Source: Sabulicella rubraurantiaca | GTDB lineage: Bacteria > Pseudomonadota > Alphaproteobacteria > Acetobacterales > Acetobacteraceae | Direction of reading: 5' to 3' | Length of the DNA: 64,000 nt | Assembly (NCBI RefSeq): GCF_017355885.1 | Contig: NZ_JAFEUU010000002.1 | Span: forward strand, 310,001 to 374,000 | In this document: piece by piece, positions 1 through 8,951 of the stretch | Position numbering within the stretch: position 1 is the first letter of the stretch | Layout: every line of letters begins with the position of its first letter | Program-made: the position numbers and the translations under genes | Notes under the pieces: model-generated | Database searches by the model: none | What the model saw: the letters and a program-made list of their open reading frames with translations, nothing else | What the model was told of the DNA's origin: nothing

Positions 1-348
1 GCGGCCGCGTGCGGCGACGGTGCCGATCGCGACGCGCTCGCCATCAAGCGGTCGCAGCATTTCCGCTTCCAGAATTCCGTTGACGGGAAAGCCCGCGGCA
101 TCCGTCACCGTGACGGCGATTTCGCCATCCGCCTGCGCCACGCGCGCCGTCCAGCCCAGCGCGTCCTGGCGGCGGCCTTCCTCGATGACGTGGTTATAGG
201 CGCGGCCGCGATCATAGGCGCGGCCGGTGGTGACGCCGGTGAAGGTGCCGACCGCGGAGGTGATCAGCACCGCGTTCACCGCCACCACCACGCCCATGCC
301 GCCCACGAAGACCCAGGGGATCCAGCGGCTCTTGCGTTCGGTGCTCAT
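1..348 (-). CDS. fixH: FixH family protein, 3' end cut by window edge
   Basis: Partial gene; only the first 116 codons are inside the window. The product starts MSTERKSRWIPWVFVGGMG, a short cytoplasmic tail followed by one membrane helix, then a periplasmic region containing the VTVTDAAGFPV stretch typical of FixH. FixH/CcoH proteins assist assembly of cytochrome cbb3 oxidase, together with CcoG and the copper ATPase CcoI. The ATG overlaps the TGA of ccoG (ATGA), so the two are translationally coupled and this is the next gene of the cco operon. ccoI and ccoS would be expected further left, outside the window. Confidence 0.85.
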   Translation of the reverse strand, partial: MSTERKSRWIPWVFVGGMGVVVAVNAVLITSAVGTFTGVTTGRAYDRGRAYNHVIEEGRRQDALGWTARVAQADGEIAVTVTDAAGFPVNGILEAEMLRPLDGERVAIGTVAARGR

Positions 349-1832
349 GGGTGCGGTCCCAGGAAGGCCGAGGTGGCGCTGGCCTGGACGCGGCCCTCTG
401 CGTCCAGCAGGCGGAAGGTAACCTCCACCCGCTCCGGCAAGCGGAGCGAGGGCGGCGCGGAAACGAAGGCGCGGTAGGAGGCGATGGCGTCCGGCCGCGC
501 ATGCAGCAGGGGCCGCCCCTGCGGGTCATGTGGCGCCTCTGGTACCATCAGCGAAAGATCCGCAGGACCACGGATTTCGAGGGTCAGGGTTCCGCCCTCG
601 CGCAGCTTGTTGGCGAGCTTCAGCGTGTAGGCGTTGCGGATGCCGCCATTGGAGAGCCGCACGAAGAGCGGCGCGCGGTCGGGCAGCACGGAGATGGTCA
701 GCGTCTCCCGCAGCATCCATGCGCCGAGCATCAGCGCCGCCACGGCGCCAAGCGCGCCGGCATAGATCAGCGTGCGGACGCGCAGGAAGTTCGGCGCCCG
801 GCGTGCCGCCATTCCCGCCTCGCGCCGCGCCGGACCGGGCTCCATGCCCTTCGTCGCGGCGGTGGAGGCAGCGAGGTTGGACAGGGTCTCGAAGGCGATC
901 AGCCCCTTCTCGCGGCCCAGCCTTCCCATCACGTCGTCGCAGGCGTCGATGCACAGGCCGCAGCCGATGCATTCGAGCTGCTGGCCGTCGCGGATGTCGA
1001 TGCCGGTGGGGCAGACATGGACGCAGGCCTTGCAGTTCACGCAATCGCCCGCCGCCGCGTCGCTCGGCTTTCCGCGCCGCTCGCCGCGCCATTCGCGATA
1101 GGTGACGACGAGGGAGTTCTCGTCGAGCATGGCGCCCTGGATGCGCGGCCAGGGGCACATATAGGTGCAGACCTGCTCGCGTGCCCCGCCGGCCAGCAGC
1201 CAGGTCGTGCCGGTGAACAGGGCGAAGAAGCCATAGACGGTGAGGCCGGCCTCACCGGCCAGCATCTCGCGCGTCAAGGTCGGCGCGTCGTTGAAATACA
1301 TGATCCAGGCGCCGCCCGTGGCCATGGCGATGAACAGCCAGGCGGCGTGCTTCACCGTCTTCTTGCGCCACCACACGACGTTGCGCGGGCCGGCATCCAG
1401 CTTGATGCGGGCGTTGCGGTCGCCCTCCACCTTGCGCTCGACCCACTGGAACAGGTCGGTCCAGACGGTCTGCGGGCAGGCGAAGCCGCACCAGACGCGG
1501 CCGAAGAGCGAGGTGGCCGCGAAGAGACCGATCGCGGCCAGGATCAGCAGGCCGACGAGGTAATAGACTTCCTGCGGCCAGATCTCGATCGGGCCGAGGA
1601 AGAGGCGCGCATGGGCCATGTCGACCAGCACCGCCTGGTCGGGCACGCCCGGCCCGCGGTCCCAGCGCAGCCAGGGAACGGCGTAGTAGAGGCCGAGCAG
1701 CAGGAAGAGCACGGTCCACTTGGCACGCCGCACCGGCCCGGCGACCGCGCGCGGCTGCACCTTGACGTGGGAGGCGTAGAGGGAGGGCAGCGCCGCCCCC
1801 TCGATCTTCCGCTCGGCCTGCATCATGCCCAT
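345..1832 (-). CDS. ccoG: Cytochrome c oxidase accessory protein CcoG (FixG/RdxA)
   Basis: A 495-residue membrane iron-sulfur protein, normal length for CcoG. Five hydrophobic segments are visible, the first near residues 38-58. A polyferredoxin region near 265-310 holds two CxxCxxCxxxCP-like 4Fe-4S motifs (CVNCKACVHVCP and CIGCGLCIDAC), and there is an earlier CGFACPQTVW motif. A FixG immunoglobulin-like C-terminal domain follows. CcoG is known to act in copper handling during cbb3 oxidase assembly. It lies 12 nt after ccoP and overlaps fixH by ATGA, so it is co-transcribed. Two other Met codons sit within four residues of the chosen start, so the exact start is not certain. Confidence 0.95.
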   Translation of the reverse strand: MGMMQAERKIEGAALPSLYASHVKVQPRAVAGPVRRAKWTVLFLLLGLYYAVPWLRWDRGPGVPDQAVLVDMAHARLFLGPIEIWPQEVYYLVGLLILAAIGLFAATSLFGRVWCGFACPQTVWTDLFQWVERKVEGDRNARIKLDAGPRNVVWWRKKTVKHAAWLFIAMATGGAWIMYFNDAPTLTREMLAGEAGLTVYGFFALFTGTTWLLAGGAREQVCTYMCPWPRIQGAMLDENSLVVTYREWRGERRGKPSDAAAGDCVNCKACVHVCPTGIDIRDGQQLECIGCGLCIDACDDVMGRLGREKGLIAFETLSNLAASTAATKGMEPGPARREAGMAARRAPNFLRVRTLIYAGALGAVAALMLGAWMLRETLTISVLPDRAPLFVRLSNGGIRNAYTLKLANKLREGGTLTLEIRGPADLSLMVPEAPHDPQGRPLLHARPDAIASYRAFVSAPPSLRLPERVEVTFRLLDAEGRVQASATSAFLGPHP

Positions 1833-1844
1833 CGCGCGGTTCCC

Positions 1845-2711
1845 TTACTCGCCGCCGCCCAGCGAGTGGACGTAGAGGGTGAGCATGTTCACCACCGCCG
1901 GGTCGAGGCGCCCCTGCCAGGAGGGCATCACGCCCGCGCGGCTATAGGCGATGGTGCGCATGATCGCGGCCTTGTCGCCGCCGAACAGCCAGATGCGGTC
2001 GTTCAGCCGCGGCGCCCCCATGTCGCGGTTGCCCTCGCCGCGCTCACCATGGCAGCTCGCGCAGTTCTCGCTGAACAGCGCCTCACCGCGCCCGGCCGCC
2101 TCGGCATTGGTGGCGCGGCCGGTGAGCGACAGCACGTATTCGGCGGTGTCGTTCACCTGGGCGGCGTTCAGCATGCCGGTGGACAGGAAGGCGGGCATGG
2201 CGATGCCGCGCTGGTCGTCGCTCTCGCCGGCGCGGACGCCGTGGCGGATCGTGTGCTGGATCTCGTCCAGCTTGCCGCCGAAGAGCCAGTCATCGTCGGC
2301 CAGCGACGGGAAGCCAAGCGCGCCCTGCCCGCCCGCGCCATGACAGCCGGCGCAGGTGTTGTTGAAGGCGCCACGCCCGCCCGCCAGGGCGAAGGCGCGC
2401 ATCTCCGGGTCGGCGGCGATCTCGCCGGGGGTTGCCTCGCGCAGCCGCGCCAGCATCGGCTCGATCCGCGCGCGCTCCGCCGCGATCTCGGCCGGCAGGG
2501 CGCCGCGCGCCGTCCAGCCGGAGAGGCCGGTGAGGCCGCTGACCGGGATGGCGGGGTAGATCACCACCCAGGCCAGGGCGAAGACGACGGTGGCGTAGAA
2601 GGTCCACAGCCACCAGCGCGGCATCGGGGTGTCCAGTTCCTTGAGGCCGTCCCACTCGTGGCCCGTGGTCATCTGGCCCGAGATGGCGTCCTTCTCGATC
2701 TTGGTCGGCAT
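1845..2711 (-). CDS. ccoP: Cytochrome cbb3 oxidase diheme subunit III
   Basis: A 288-residue membrane-anchored diheme cytochrome c, normal length for CcoP. An N-terminal cytoplasmic stretch with the motif GHEWDGL and TPMPRWW precedes a single membrane helix near residues 35-58. Two class I cytochrome c domains follow with heme sites CAGCH (about residue 118) and CASCH (about residue 216). Methionine-containing loops (AMPAFL, VMPSWQG) would give the sixth heme ligands. CcoP passes electrons from soluble cytochrome c to CcoO and CcoN. It sits between ccoQ and ccoG in the standard ccoNOQP order. Confidence 0.96.
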   Translation of the reverse strand: MPTKIEKDAISGQMTTGHEWDGLKELDTPMPRWWLWTFYATVVFALAWVVIYPAIPVSGLTGLSGWTARGALPAEIAAERARIEPMLARLREATPGEIAADPEMRAFALAGGRGAFNNTCAGCHGAGGQGALGFPSLADDDWLFGGKLDEIQHTIRHGVRAGESDDQRGIAMPAFLSTGMLNAAQVNDTAEYVLSLTGRATNAEAAGRGEALFSENCASCHGERGEGNRDMGAPRLNDRIWLFGGDKAAIMRTIAYSRAGVMPSWQGRLDPAVVNMLTLYVHSLGGGE

Positions 2712-2718
2712 GGTGCGT

Positions 2719-2880
2719 TCAGCCTTTCTCAGCCCGGTCGTCGTCGCGCAGGATCATCTTGCCGCGCTCTTCCCAGGTCTTCTTTCGCGTCGGCCACAGC
2801 ACCCAGACCAGGATCCCGCCGAAGAGGACGAAGAACCAAAGGACCCAGAGGCTGTTGAACAGGGATTGCAGCTCGTGCAT
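2719..2880 (-). CDS. ccoQ: Cytochrome cbb3 oxidase subunit CcoQ
   Basis: A 53-residue single-helix protein, easily missed because it is so short. It starts MHELQSLFNSLWVLWFFVLF, followed by a hydrophobic helix and then a basic/acidic tail with PTRKKTWEERGKMI and a terminal DDDRAEKG. Size, topology and position between ccoO and ccoP match CcoQ/FixQ, which stabilises the interaction of CcoP with the CcoNO core. The start lies 10 nt after the ccoO stop and the stop lies 7 nt before the ccoP start, as expected for an operon member. Confidence 0.9.
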   Translation of the reverse strand: MHELQSLFNSLWVLWFFVLFGGILVWVLWPTRKKTWEERGKMILRDDDRAEKG

Positions 2881-2890
2881 CGCGCGGGCC

Positions 2891-3622
2891 TCACTGCTGC
2901 CGCAGCTGCTCGGGCGTCACGTCGCGGAAATCGACGAGGGTGCCGAGCATCTGCAGATAGGCGACCAGCGCATCCATCTCGGTGACGCGCTGGGGGTTGC
3001 CGTCGAAGGCCGCCTGGCGGGCGCGGGCGTAGCGGGAGGAGAAGCCGCTCGCATCCGCGTCCGGCCGGGCCTGCGCCTCCAGGTCGGCGCGGGCATTGGC
3101 CACCATCTCCTCCGTGTAGGGCACGCCGAGGGCGCGCTGCGCCCGCAGGTGCGCCTCGATGCCGCTGTAGTCGAGCGGGCGGTCGAGGAAGGCGTAGGCG
3201 GGCATGACCGTGTCGGGCACGAGGTCGCGCGGGGCGCGCAGATGCGCCGCCTGCCAGTCATCGGAATAGCGGCCGCCGACGCGCGCCAGGTCGGGGCCGG
3301 TGCGCTTGGAACCCCACTGGAACGGGCGGTCATACATGCTCTCCGCCGCCAGCGAGTAGTGGCCATAGCGCTCGTTCTCGTCGCGGAAGGGCCGCACCAT
3401 CTGGCTGTGGCAGGCGTAGCAGCCCTCGCGCACGTAGATATTGCGGCCCATCAGCTCCAGCGGGGTGTAGGGGCGCACGCCCTGCACCCGCTCGATCGTG
3501 CTCTCCACCGTGAAGAGCGGCACGATCTGCGCGAGCCCGCCGATGGAGACGGTGATCAGGGTGAGCACGCTGAGCAGGATGACGTTCCGCTCGATCGTGC
3601 CGTGGGTGAACTTCTTGAGCAT
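2891..3622 (-). CDS. ccoO: Cytochrome cbb3 oxidase monoheme subunit II
   Basis: A 243-residue membrane-anchored monoheme cytochrome c. The N-terminal anchor (about residues 12-35) is followed by the periplasmic domain with the characteristic [16 protein letters not shown] heme-binding stretch near residue 70. [20 protein letters not shown], typical of CcoO, follows. Length is normal. It transfers electrons from CcoP to the CcoN catalytic subunit. It is separated from ccoN by 13 nt and from ccoQ by 10 nt. Confidence 0.96.
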   Translation of the reverse strand: MLKKFTHGTIERNVILLSVLTLITVSIGGLAQIVPLFTVESTIERVQGVRPYTPLELMGRNIYVREGCYACHSQMVRPFRDENERYGHYSLAAESMYDRPFQWGSKRTGPDLARVGGRYSDDWQAAHLRAPRDLVPDTVMPAYAFLDRPLDYSGIEAHLRAQRALGVPYTEEMVANARADLEAQARPDADASGFSSRYARARQAAFDGNPQRVTEMDALVAYLQMLGTLVDFRDVTPEQLRQQ

Positions 3623-3635
3623 GTCTCTGCCTCGC

Positions 3636-5135
3636 TCACTCGGCCGGCACGGGCTGGGCGGCGGGGGCGGCGACGCGCGCCTCCTCCACCTCCTCGCCGG
3701 CGGTGATGGTCTTGAAGACGTTCCAGGCCATGAGGATCGCGCCCGAGAGGTAGAGCACGCCGCCCAGGGCGCGGATCACGTAGTACGGGTGCATGGCCGC
3801 AACCGTCTCGATGAAGGAGTACTGGAGGAAGCCCAGCTCATCGTAGGCGCGCCACATGAGGCCCTGCATGATGCCGGACACCCACATCGCGGTGATGTAG
3901 AGGACGATGCCCAGCGTCGCGAGCCAGAAGTGCCAGGCGATCAGCGCCTCGCTCCACATCCGCGCGCGCTTCCACAGCACCGGGATCAGCCAGTACAGCG
4001 CGCCGAAGGTGATGAAGCCGTTCCAGCCCAGCGCGCCGGAATGCACGTGGCCGATGGTCCAGTCCGTGTAGTGCGACAGAGAGTTCACGGCCTTGATGGA
4101 CATGACCGGGCCCTCGAAGGTGGACATGCCGTAGAAGGCGACCGCGGTGACGCTGAAGCGCAGGCCCGCATTGGTGCGCAGCTTGTCCCAGGCGCCCGAG
4201 AGGGTCATGATCCCGTTGATCATTCCGCCCCAGCTCGGCATCCACAGCATCACCGAGAACACCATGCCCAGCGTCTGCGCCCAGTCGGGCAGCGCGGTGT
4301 AGTGCAGGTGGTGCGGACCCGCCCAGATGTAGAGGAAGATGATGCTCCAGAAGTGGACGATGGACAGGCGGTAGGAATAGACCGGCCGCTCGGCCTGCTT
4401 GGGGATGAAGTAGTACATCATCCCGAGGAAGCCCGCGGTCAGGAAGAAGCCCACCGCGTTGTGGCCGTACCACCACTGGATCATCGCCCCCTGCACGCCG
4501 GCCGGCGCCGCATAGGAGAAGGTCGAGGTGAGCGCCAGCGGCAGGGAGACGTTGTTGCCGATGTGCAGCAGCGCGACGGTGATGATGAAGGCCAGGAAGA
4601 ACCAGTTCGCGACGTAGATGTGCGGCTCCTCGCGCCGCATGATCGTGCCCGCGTAGGCCAGCAGGTACATCACCCAAAGCACGGTCAGCCACAGGTCGGA
4701 GAACCACTCTGGCTCCGCGTATTCCTTCCCCTGCGTGACGCCGAGCACGTAGCCCAGCGCGGCGGTGACGATGAAGAACTGGTAGCCCCAGAACAGCCAC
4801 CACCCCATCTCCTCGCCGCCCCAGAGCCGCGCGCGGCAGGTGCGCTGCACGATGTAGAGCGAGGTGCCCAGCAGCGCATTGCCGCCGAAGGCGAAGATGA
4901 CGGCGGAGGTGTGGACGGGGCGCAGCCGGCCGAAGCTGGTCCATTCCAGTCCCAGGTTCAGCGCTGGCCAGGCGAGCTGGGAGGCGATGACGACCCCCAC
5001 CAGGAAGCCGACAATGCCCCAGAACATCGTGGCGATGGCGAAGGCGCGGATGGGGTCTTCCACATAGGCCACCCCCGTCCCCTGTCGCGCCGCCGCCCAA
5101 TTCCCCGGGCTGGCGGCCATGCTCGCGCTGGCCAT
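3636..5135 (-). CDS. ccoN: Cytochrome cbb3 oxidase catalytic subunit I
   Basis: Heme-copper oxidase subunit I of the cbb3 class with about twelve membrane helices. Conserved segments include [13 protein letters not shown], the copper/heme histidine region [14 protein letters not shown], and the [13 protein letters not shown] region with the low-spin heme histidine. The longest open frame begins at 5192. I chose the internal Met ([12 protein letters not shown]) at 5135 because GAGGAGAG precedes it at good spacing and the upstream residues look like untranslated leader. This gives 499 residues. It reduces oxygen to water at very low oxygen tension. It is the first gene of ccoNOQPG-fixH, and an FNR/FixK box lies about 82-95 bp upstream. 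Confidence 0.95.
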   Translation of the reverse strand: MASASMAASPGNWAAARQGTGVAYVEDPIRAFAIATMFWGIVGFLVGVVIASQLAWPALNLGLEWTSFGRLRPVHTSAVIFAFGGNALLGTSLYIVQRTCRARLWGGEEMGWWLFWGYQFFIVTAALGYVLGVTQGKEYAEPEWFSDLWLTVLWVMYLLAYAGTIMRREEPHIYVANWFFLAFIITVALLHIGNNVSLPLALTSTFSYAAPAGVQGAMIQWWYGHNAVGFFLTAGFLGMMYYFIPKQAERPVYSYRLSIVHFWSIIFLYIWAGPHHLHYTALPDWAQTLGMVFSVMLWMPSWGGMINGIMTLSGAWDKLRTNAGLRFSVTAVAFYGMSTFEGPVMSIKAVNSLSHYTDWTIGHVHSGALGWNGFITFGALYWLIPVLWKRARMWSEALIAWHFWLATLGIVLYITAMWVSGIMQGLMWRAYDELGFLQYSFIETVAAMHPYYVIRALGGVLYLSGAILMAWNVFKTITAGEEVEEARVAAPAAQPVPAE

Positions 5136-5216
5136 GCGAAACTCTCCTCGTCCTTCAGGCCCGGGGCGCAATCCGCCCCGCTGGTGGCTCATGCGCCTGG
5201 GGAAGGCGTGGCGTCC

Positions 5217-5230
5217 TTGATCAGGATCAA
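5217..5230. promoter_or_regulatory. FNR/FixK-type operator, perfect palindrome
   Basis: TTGAT-CAGG-ATCAA, an exact match to the anaerobox consensus TTGAT-N4-ATCAA. It is centred about 88 bp upstream of the chosen ccoN start and about 64 bp upstream of the divergent DUF2189 gene. Fnr/FixK-family activators bind this site at low oxygen in alphaproteobacteria. Position between divergent genes means it could serve both directions. No promoter start has been mapped, so which gene it activates is inferred. Confidence 0.9.
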
Positions 5231-5287
5231 GCGGTCCCGGCGCCGCCGCATGGCAGAGTCTCGCCCACGCCCGGGAGAATCACGCGG

Positions 5288-6088
5288 ATGAGCATTGACA
5301 CCTTTCCAACCCCCATTCCGTCGCACGGAAGGATTCGGCGCGTGGCCACGGACCGGCCATGGACGTGGCTGGCGCGCGGCTGGGCGGATTTCCTGGCGGC
5401 CAAGCCGGTCAGCCTCGCCTACGGCTTCGCGCTGACCCTGTTCGGCTGGCTGATGGCGCTGCTGCTGTTCGAGACGGGGACGGCCTGGGCGATCCTGCCG
5501 GCGACGGCGGGGTTCTTCATCCTGGCGCCCCTCCTCGCCGCCGGGCTCTACGAGACCAGCCGCCGCCTGGAGCTTGGCGAGAGGCCGGGGCTGGCCGAGG
5601 CGGTGGCGGGGTTCCGGCGCAACGGCGTCCAGCTGGCGATGATGGGGGCGCTTCTGCTCGTCATCCACCTGTTCTGGACGCGCGTGGCCGGGCTGCTCTT
5701 TGCGCTGTTCTTCGGCTTCGGCTTCGCGCCCACCCTCGCGGACCTGCCCCTGGCCCTGCTGCGGAGCGAGCACGTCCTGCCCTTCCTCGTCATCGGCACG
5801 GGGTTCGGCTTCGTGCTGGCCACCGTGGCCTTCGCGACCTGCGCCGTATCCATCCCGCTGCTGGTGGATCAGCCGGAGGTGAGCTTCCTGGAAGCGGTGA
5901 CCGTGTCCCTGCAGGCGGTGATGGAGAACAAGGGGGCCATGGCGCTCTGGGCCGGGCTGATCGTGGTCTTCACCGGCCTCGCCCTCATCCCGTTCTTTCT
6001 GGGACTGGCCGTGGCGCTGCCCTTGATCGGCCACGCCACCTGGCACGCCTATCGCGACCTGGTGGCGCCGGACGTCCTCAGAGCATGA
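5288..6088 (+). CDS. DUF2189 family integral membrane protein
   Basis: A 266-residue protein with about six hydrophobic helices (e.g. around residues 43-65, 68-90, 118-140, 160-190 and 215-260). The stretches RGWADFLAAKPVSLAYG near the N-terminus and FETGTAWAILPATAGFFILAP match the DUF2189 family. The function of the family is not known. In alphaproteobacteria these genes often lie near respiratory oxidase genes. Here the gene is transcribed divergently from ccoN across a perfect FNR box, so oxygen-dependent expression is plausible. Its 3' end overlaps a doubtful short minus-strand frame. Confidence 0.8.
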   Translation: MSIDTFPTPIPSHGRIRRVATDRPWTWLARGWADFLAAKPVSLAYGFALTLFGWLMALLLFETGTAWAILPATAGFFILAPLLAAGLYETSRRLELGERPGLAEAVAGFRRNGVQLAMMGALLLVIHLFWTRVAGLLFALFFGFGFAPTLADLPLALLRSEHVLPFLVIGTGFGFVLATVAFATCAVSIPLLVDQPEVSFLEAVTVSLQAVMENKGAMALWAGLIVVFTGLALIPFFLGLAVALPLIGHATWHAYRDLVAPDVLRA

Positions 6089-6263
6089 CGTCGCTGACCG
6101 GCTTGCGCGCGGCGTAGCTGCCGCTCAGCGGGTTGGCGACCCAGCCGGAGGCGTCGGCGAGGAACCCGGCCTCGTCCATGCGCCCATGGGCGACCTCCCA
6201 CCTATGCCAGGAGATCTGCTCCGTCAGGATGGAGGCGCCGGCCTCACGGAAGAAGCCTTCCAC
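6078..6263 (-). CDS. Doubtful 61-residue open frame
   Basis: A short frame beginning at a possible GTG and ending with a protein-like C-terminus (…EQISWHRWEVAHGRMDEAGF and KPVSDVML). The amino-acid composition is not that of a shadow frame, but there is no ATG and no clear ribosome-binding site. It overlaps the end of the DUF2189 gene by 11 nt in convergent orientation. A nearby ATG at about 6298 reads a different frame, so a frameshift between the two is possible. I do not recognise a family. It may be a decayed remnant. The rest of 6264-6375 shows no gene. Confidence 0.25.
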   Translation of the reverse strand: MEGFFREAGASILTEQISWHRWEVAHGRMDEAGFLADASGWVANPLSGSYAARKPVSDVML

Positions 6264-6375
6264 CCTGGCAGGCCGCCAAGGAGATTGATCTGCTGCATCG
6301 CGGCGCCCTGCGATCGCATCCGATGCGGCGGCGACTAGGAGATCGTCCCTTAAGCCCCCCGGTAAGCGGCGCCTC

Positions 6376-7107
6376 TCAACCAGCGAGGCGCAGCGCGAGT
6401 GCCAGCAGCACCACGCCGTTGAACATGAAGAGCCTGCCGGCCAGGGCCTGGGCCCGCCCGCCCGCGACGCGGCGGAAGAATTGCCCGAGCAGTGCCACGC
6501 CCAGCAGCGCCGGCACCGTCCCGGTGGCGAAGCCCGCCATGGCGAGGGCGCCTGCCAGGGCGCTGCCCGAGGCCGCCGCCCCGGCCAGCGCCGCCCAGAG
6601 CAGCCCGCAGGGCAAGGCCGACAGCAGGAAGCCAAGCCGGAACCCTGCCCAGGGTCCCGGCGCGGCAAGAAGCGGGCCGAGGCGGCGCGACAGGAAATCG
6701 GGCAGGAGCGACTTGGGCAGGCGCGGCAGGAGCGCCGCCAGCCTTGCCGAGCCCTGGGCCAGCATCGCCAGCGCCGCCAGGGCGAGGAGCAGCGCCGCGA
6801 CGAAGCGCATCCCGGTCAGCCCCGCCAACAGCGCGCCGAACCCGCCCGCGGCCGCGCCCAGCGCCGCGTAGCCCGTGGCCCTTCCCAGGTGATAGGGCAG
6901 CAGCGCCGCCCCCGCGAGGCGGCGAAGCGACCCGCCGGACAGCGCCGAATCCGCCCGCGCACCCGCCTGGGCCAGCACGAAGGGGCCGCACATCCCGGCA
7001 CAATGGGTCAGCCCGCCCGCCAGACCGGCCAGGAACAAGCTGCCCACCAGCGCGGGCAGCCCCGCCGGGCCGAGCGCGGCAAGGTCATGGAGGCAATCCG
7101 CCAGCAT
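6376..7107 (-). CDS. SafE/UreH-like membrane protein (sulfite exporter TauE/SafE family)
   Basis: About 243 residues and six to seven hydrophobic helices. Near the N-terminus is GGLTHCAGMCGPFVLA, the cysteine-containing signature of COG2836/DsbD_2-like transporters. A second conserved block is FLLSALPCGLLWAALAGAA in the middle. Members near cbb3 genes are thought to act in metal or thiol handling during oxidase maturation, but the annotation as sulfite exporter is only by family name. I chose the Met at 7107 (MLADCLHDL) rather than 7143, because the upstream extension is arginine-rich and runs towards the divergent pdxA. Confidence 0.75.
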   Translation of the reverse strand: MLADCLHDLAALGPAGLPALVGSLFLAGLAGGLTHCAGMCGPFVLAQAGARADSALSGGSLRRLAGAALLPYHLGRATGYAALGAAAGGFGALLAGLTGMRFVAALLLALAALAMLAQGSARLAALLPRLPKSLLPDFLSRRLGPLLAAPGPWAGFRLGFLLSALPCGLLWAALAGAAASGSALAGALAMAGFATGTVPALLGVALLGQFFRRVAGGRAQALAGRLFMFNGVVLLALALRLAG

Positions 7108-7208
7108 GAGGGGAAGCCTAGCCCAAAGGCGGCGTCGCCGCATTGCGCCGCATCAAATCCGCAGCGGCCCCGATGCGCGGCCGGCGCGGCTGGGGTAAGC
7201 CGCTTCCC

Positions 7209-8177
7209 ATGCTCGCACTCACCATGGGCGAACCCGCCGGAATCGGCCCCGAGATCTCTGCCCTCGCCTGGCAGGCGCTGCGGCGGGAAGGGCCGGGCTT
7301 CGTGCTGCTGGGCGACGCGGATCTCGTTTCCGGGGTTCCGGTGGCGCGGGTGGCCTCGCCCGAGGAGGCTGAGGCCGCCTTCCCCGAGTCCCTGCCGGTG
7401 CTGCACCACCCCCTTCCCGTCCCCGTCCAGCCCGGCCGGCCCGATCCGGCCAATGCCCCTGCCGTGCTCCGCTCCATCGAGGAGGCGGTCGCCCTCGCCC
7501 GCGCCAGGCGCGTGGGGGCGGTGGTCACGAACCCGATCCAGAAAGCGGTGCTGACCGCCGCCGGCTTCCCCCATCCCGGCCACACCGAATTCCTGGGCGA
7601 GCTGGCCGGAACGGGCGTGCCGCCGGTGATGATGCTGGCCTGCCCGGAGCTTCGTGTGGTGCCGGTGACGGTGCACGAGCCCCTGGCCAGGGCGATCGCG
7701 CGGCTGACGCCGGAGCTGATCGTGGAGCATGCGCGCATCACCCATGCGGCGCTGCGGCGCGACTTCGGCATCGCGGCGCCGCGCCTCGCCGTCGCGGGGC
7801 TGAACCCCCATGCGGGCGAGGCCGGCACGCTGGGCCATGAGGACGAGGCGATCGTCGCCCCGGCCGTGGCCGCGCTGCGCTCGGAAGGAATCGCCGCCAC
7901 CGGGCCGCACCCGCCGGACACGATGTTCACCGCCCTGGCCCGGCCCGGCTACGACGCCGCCATCTGCCTGTATCACGACCAGGCGCTGATCCCGATCAAG
8001 ACGCTGGACATGGAGGGGGGCGTGAACGTCACCCTCGGCCTGTCCATCATCCGCACCTCGCCCGACCACGGCACGGCGCTCGACATCGCCGGGACGGGGC
8101 GAGCCAGCCCGAACAGCCTGATCGCCGCGCTGCGCCTTGGGGCGCGGCTGGCCGAAGCCCGGAGGAACGCCGCCTGA
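7209..8177 (+). CDS. pdxA: 4-hydroxythreonine-4-phosphate dehydrogenase
   Basis: A 322-residue enzyme of the DXP-dependent vitamin B6 pathway. It oxidises 4-phosphohydroxy-L-threonine, giving the amino-ketone that PdxJ condenses with deoxyxylulose phosphate. The start [15 protein letters not shown] at 7209 carries the N-terminal family signature. [20 protein letters not shown] supplies the metal/substrate histidine region and [12 protein letters not shown] is the C-terminal signature. The open frame extends upstream to 7143, but that part is not conserved-looking. The TGA overlaps the pdxJ ATG (TGATG), so the two B6 enzymes are coupled. Confidence 0.95.
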   Translation: MLALTMGEPAGIGPEISALAWQALRREGPGFVLLGDADLVSGVPVARVASPEEAEAAFPESLPVLHHPLPVPVQPGRPDPANAPAVLRSIEEAVALARARRVGAVVTNPIQKAVLTAAGFPHPGHTEFLGELAGTGVPPVMMLACPELRVVPVTVHEPLARAIARLTPELIVEHARITHAALRRDFGIAAPRLAVAGLNPHAGEAGTLGHEDEAIVAPAVAALRSEGIAATGPHPPDTMFTALARPGYDAAICLYHDQALIPIKTLDMEGGVNVTLGLSIIRTSPDHGTALDIAGTGRASPNSLIAALRLGARLAEARRNAA

Positions 8178-8911
8178 TGCGCCTGTCCGTCAACGTGGAC
8201 CACGTCGCCACCCTGCGGAACGCCCGCGGCGGCGCCTTCCCCTGCCCCGTCGCGGCGGCGCGGCTCTGCATGGAATCCGGCGCGGACGGCATCACGGTCC
8301 ACCTGCGGGAGGACCGGCGCCACATCCGCGACGCCGACGTGTTCCGCATCGCCGCCGAAGTGCCGACGCGACTGAACTTCGAGATGGCGGCGACGGAGGA
8401 GATGGTGGCGACCGCCCTGAAGCTGCGCGAGGGGCATGGCCTCGCCGCATGCTGCATCGTGCCGGAGAAGCGCGCGGAGCTGACGACGGAGGGCGGGCTG
8501 GATGTCCTCGGCGCCGGGCCGTTCCTGGCCGATGCCGTGCGGCGCCTGGCAGAGTCGGGCATCGAGGTCTCGCTCTTCGTGGAGCCGGACGCGGCGCAGA
8601 TCGCCCGCACTGCCGCGCTGGGTGCCCAGGCCATCGAACTGCACACCGGCACCTATGCCGAGGCGCCGGAGGCCGAGCGCGCCCCCCTCGCCGCCCGATT
8701 GGCCGAGGCGGCACGGGCGGCGGCAGGGATGGGGCTCAAGGTCCATGCCGGGCACGGGCTGTCCTTCGACACGGTGGGCGCCATCGCCGCCATGCCGGAG
8801 GTGGAGGAAGTGTCCATCGGACACTTCCTGATCGGCGCCGCCGTGTTCGAGGGGCTTCCCGGCGCGATCCAGCGGATGCGGGCGGCGATGGCCCGCCCCT
8901 CCCCGCGCTGA
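8177..8911 (+). CDS. pdxJ: Pyridoxine 5'-phosphate synthase
   Basis: A 244-residue TIM-barrel enzyme that condenses 1-deoxyxylulose 5-phosphate with 3-amino-2-oxopropyl phosphate. Family motifs are RLSVNVDHVATLRNARGG at the N-terminus, HLREDRRHIRD, and the VPEKRAELTTEGGLD catalytic loop. HAGHGLSFDTVGAIA and VSIGHFLIGAAVFEGL form the phosphate-binding end of the barrel. Length is normal. It starts inside the pdxA stop codon and forms a two-gene B6 operon with it. Confidence 0.96.
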   Translation: MRLSVNVDHVATLRNARGGAFPCPVAAARLCMESGADGITVHLREDRRHIRDADVFRIAAEVPTRLNFEMAATEEMVATALKLREGHGLAACCIVPEKRAELTTEGGLDVLGAGPFLADAVRRLAESGIEVSLFVEPDAAQIARTAALGAQAIELHTGTYAEAPEAERAPLAARLAEAARAAAGMGLKVHAGHGLSFDTVGAIAAMPEVEEVSIGHFLIGAAVFEGLPGAIQRMRAAMARPSPR

Positions 8912-8951
8912 CCGGGTTTCCCCGGCCAGGCTTCCGGTCTAGGGGGCGCGC

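Noticed and set aside
351-2858. Very long open frames opposite the cco operon (also 3498-5291, 28223-30316, 31151-32497, 57897-60230 and 61257-63989)
   Set aside because: They are mirror frames of ccoG, ccoP, ccoN, the large kinase, gyrA and uvrA. In high-GC DNA the antisense of a real gene is often open, and none has family motifs or a ribosome-binding site.
6492-7554. Arg/Pro/Gly-rich frames over the SafE-like and pdxA genes
   Set aside because: Composition is typical of frame shadows and the frames cross from one real gene into another.
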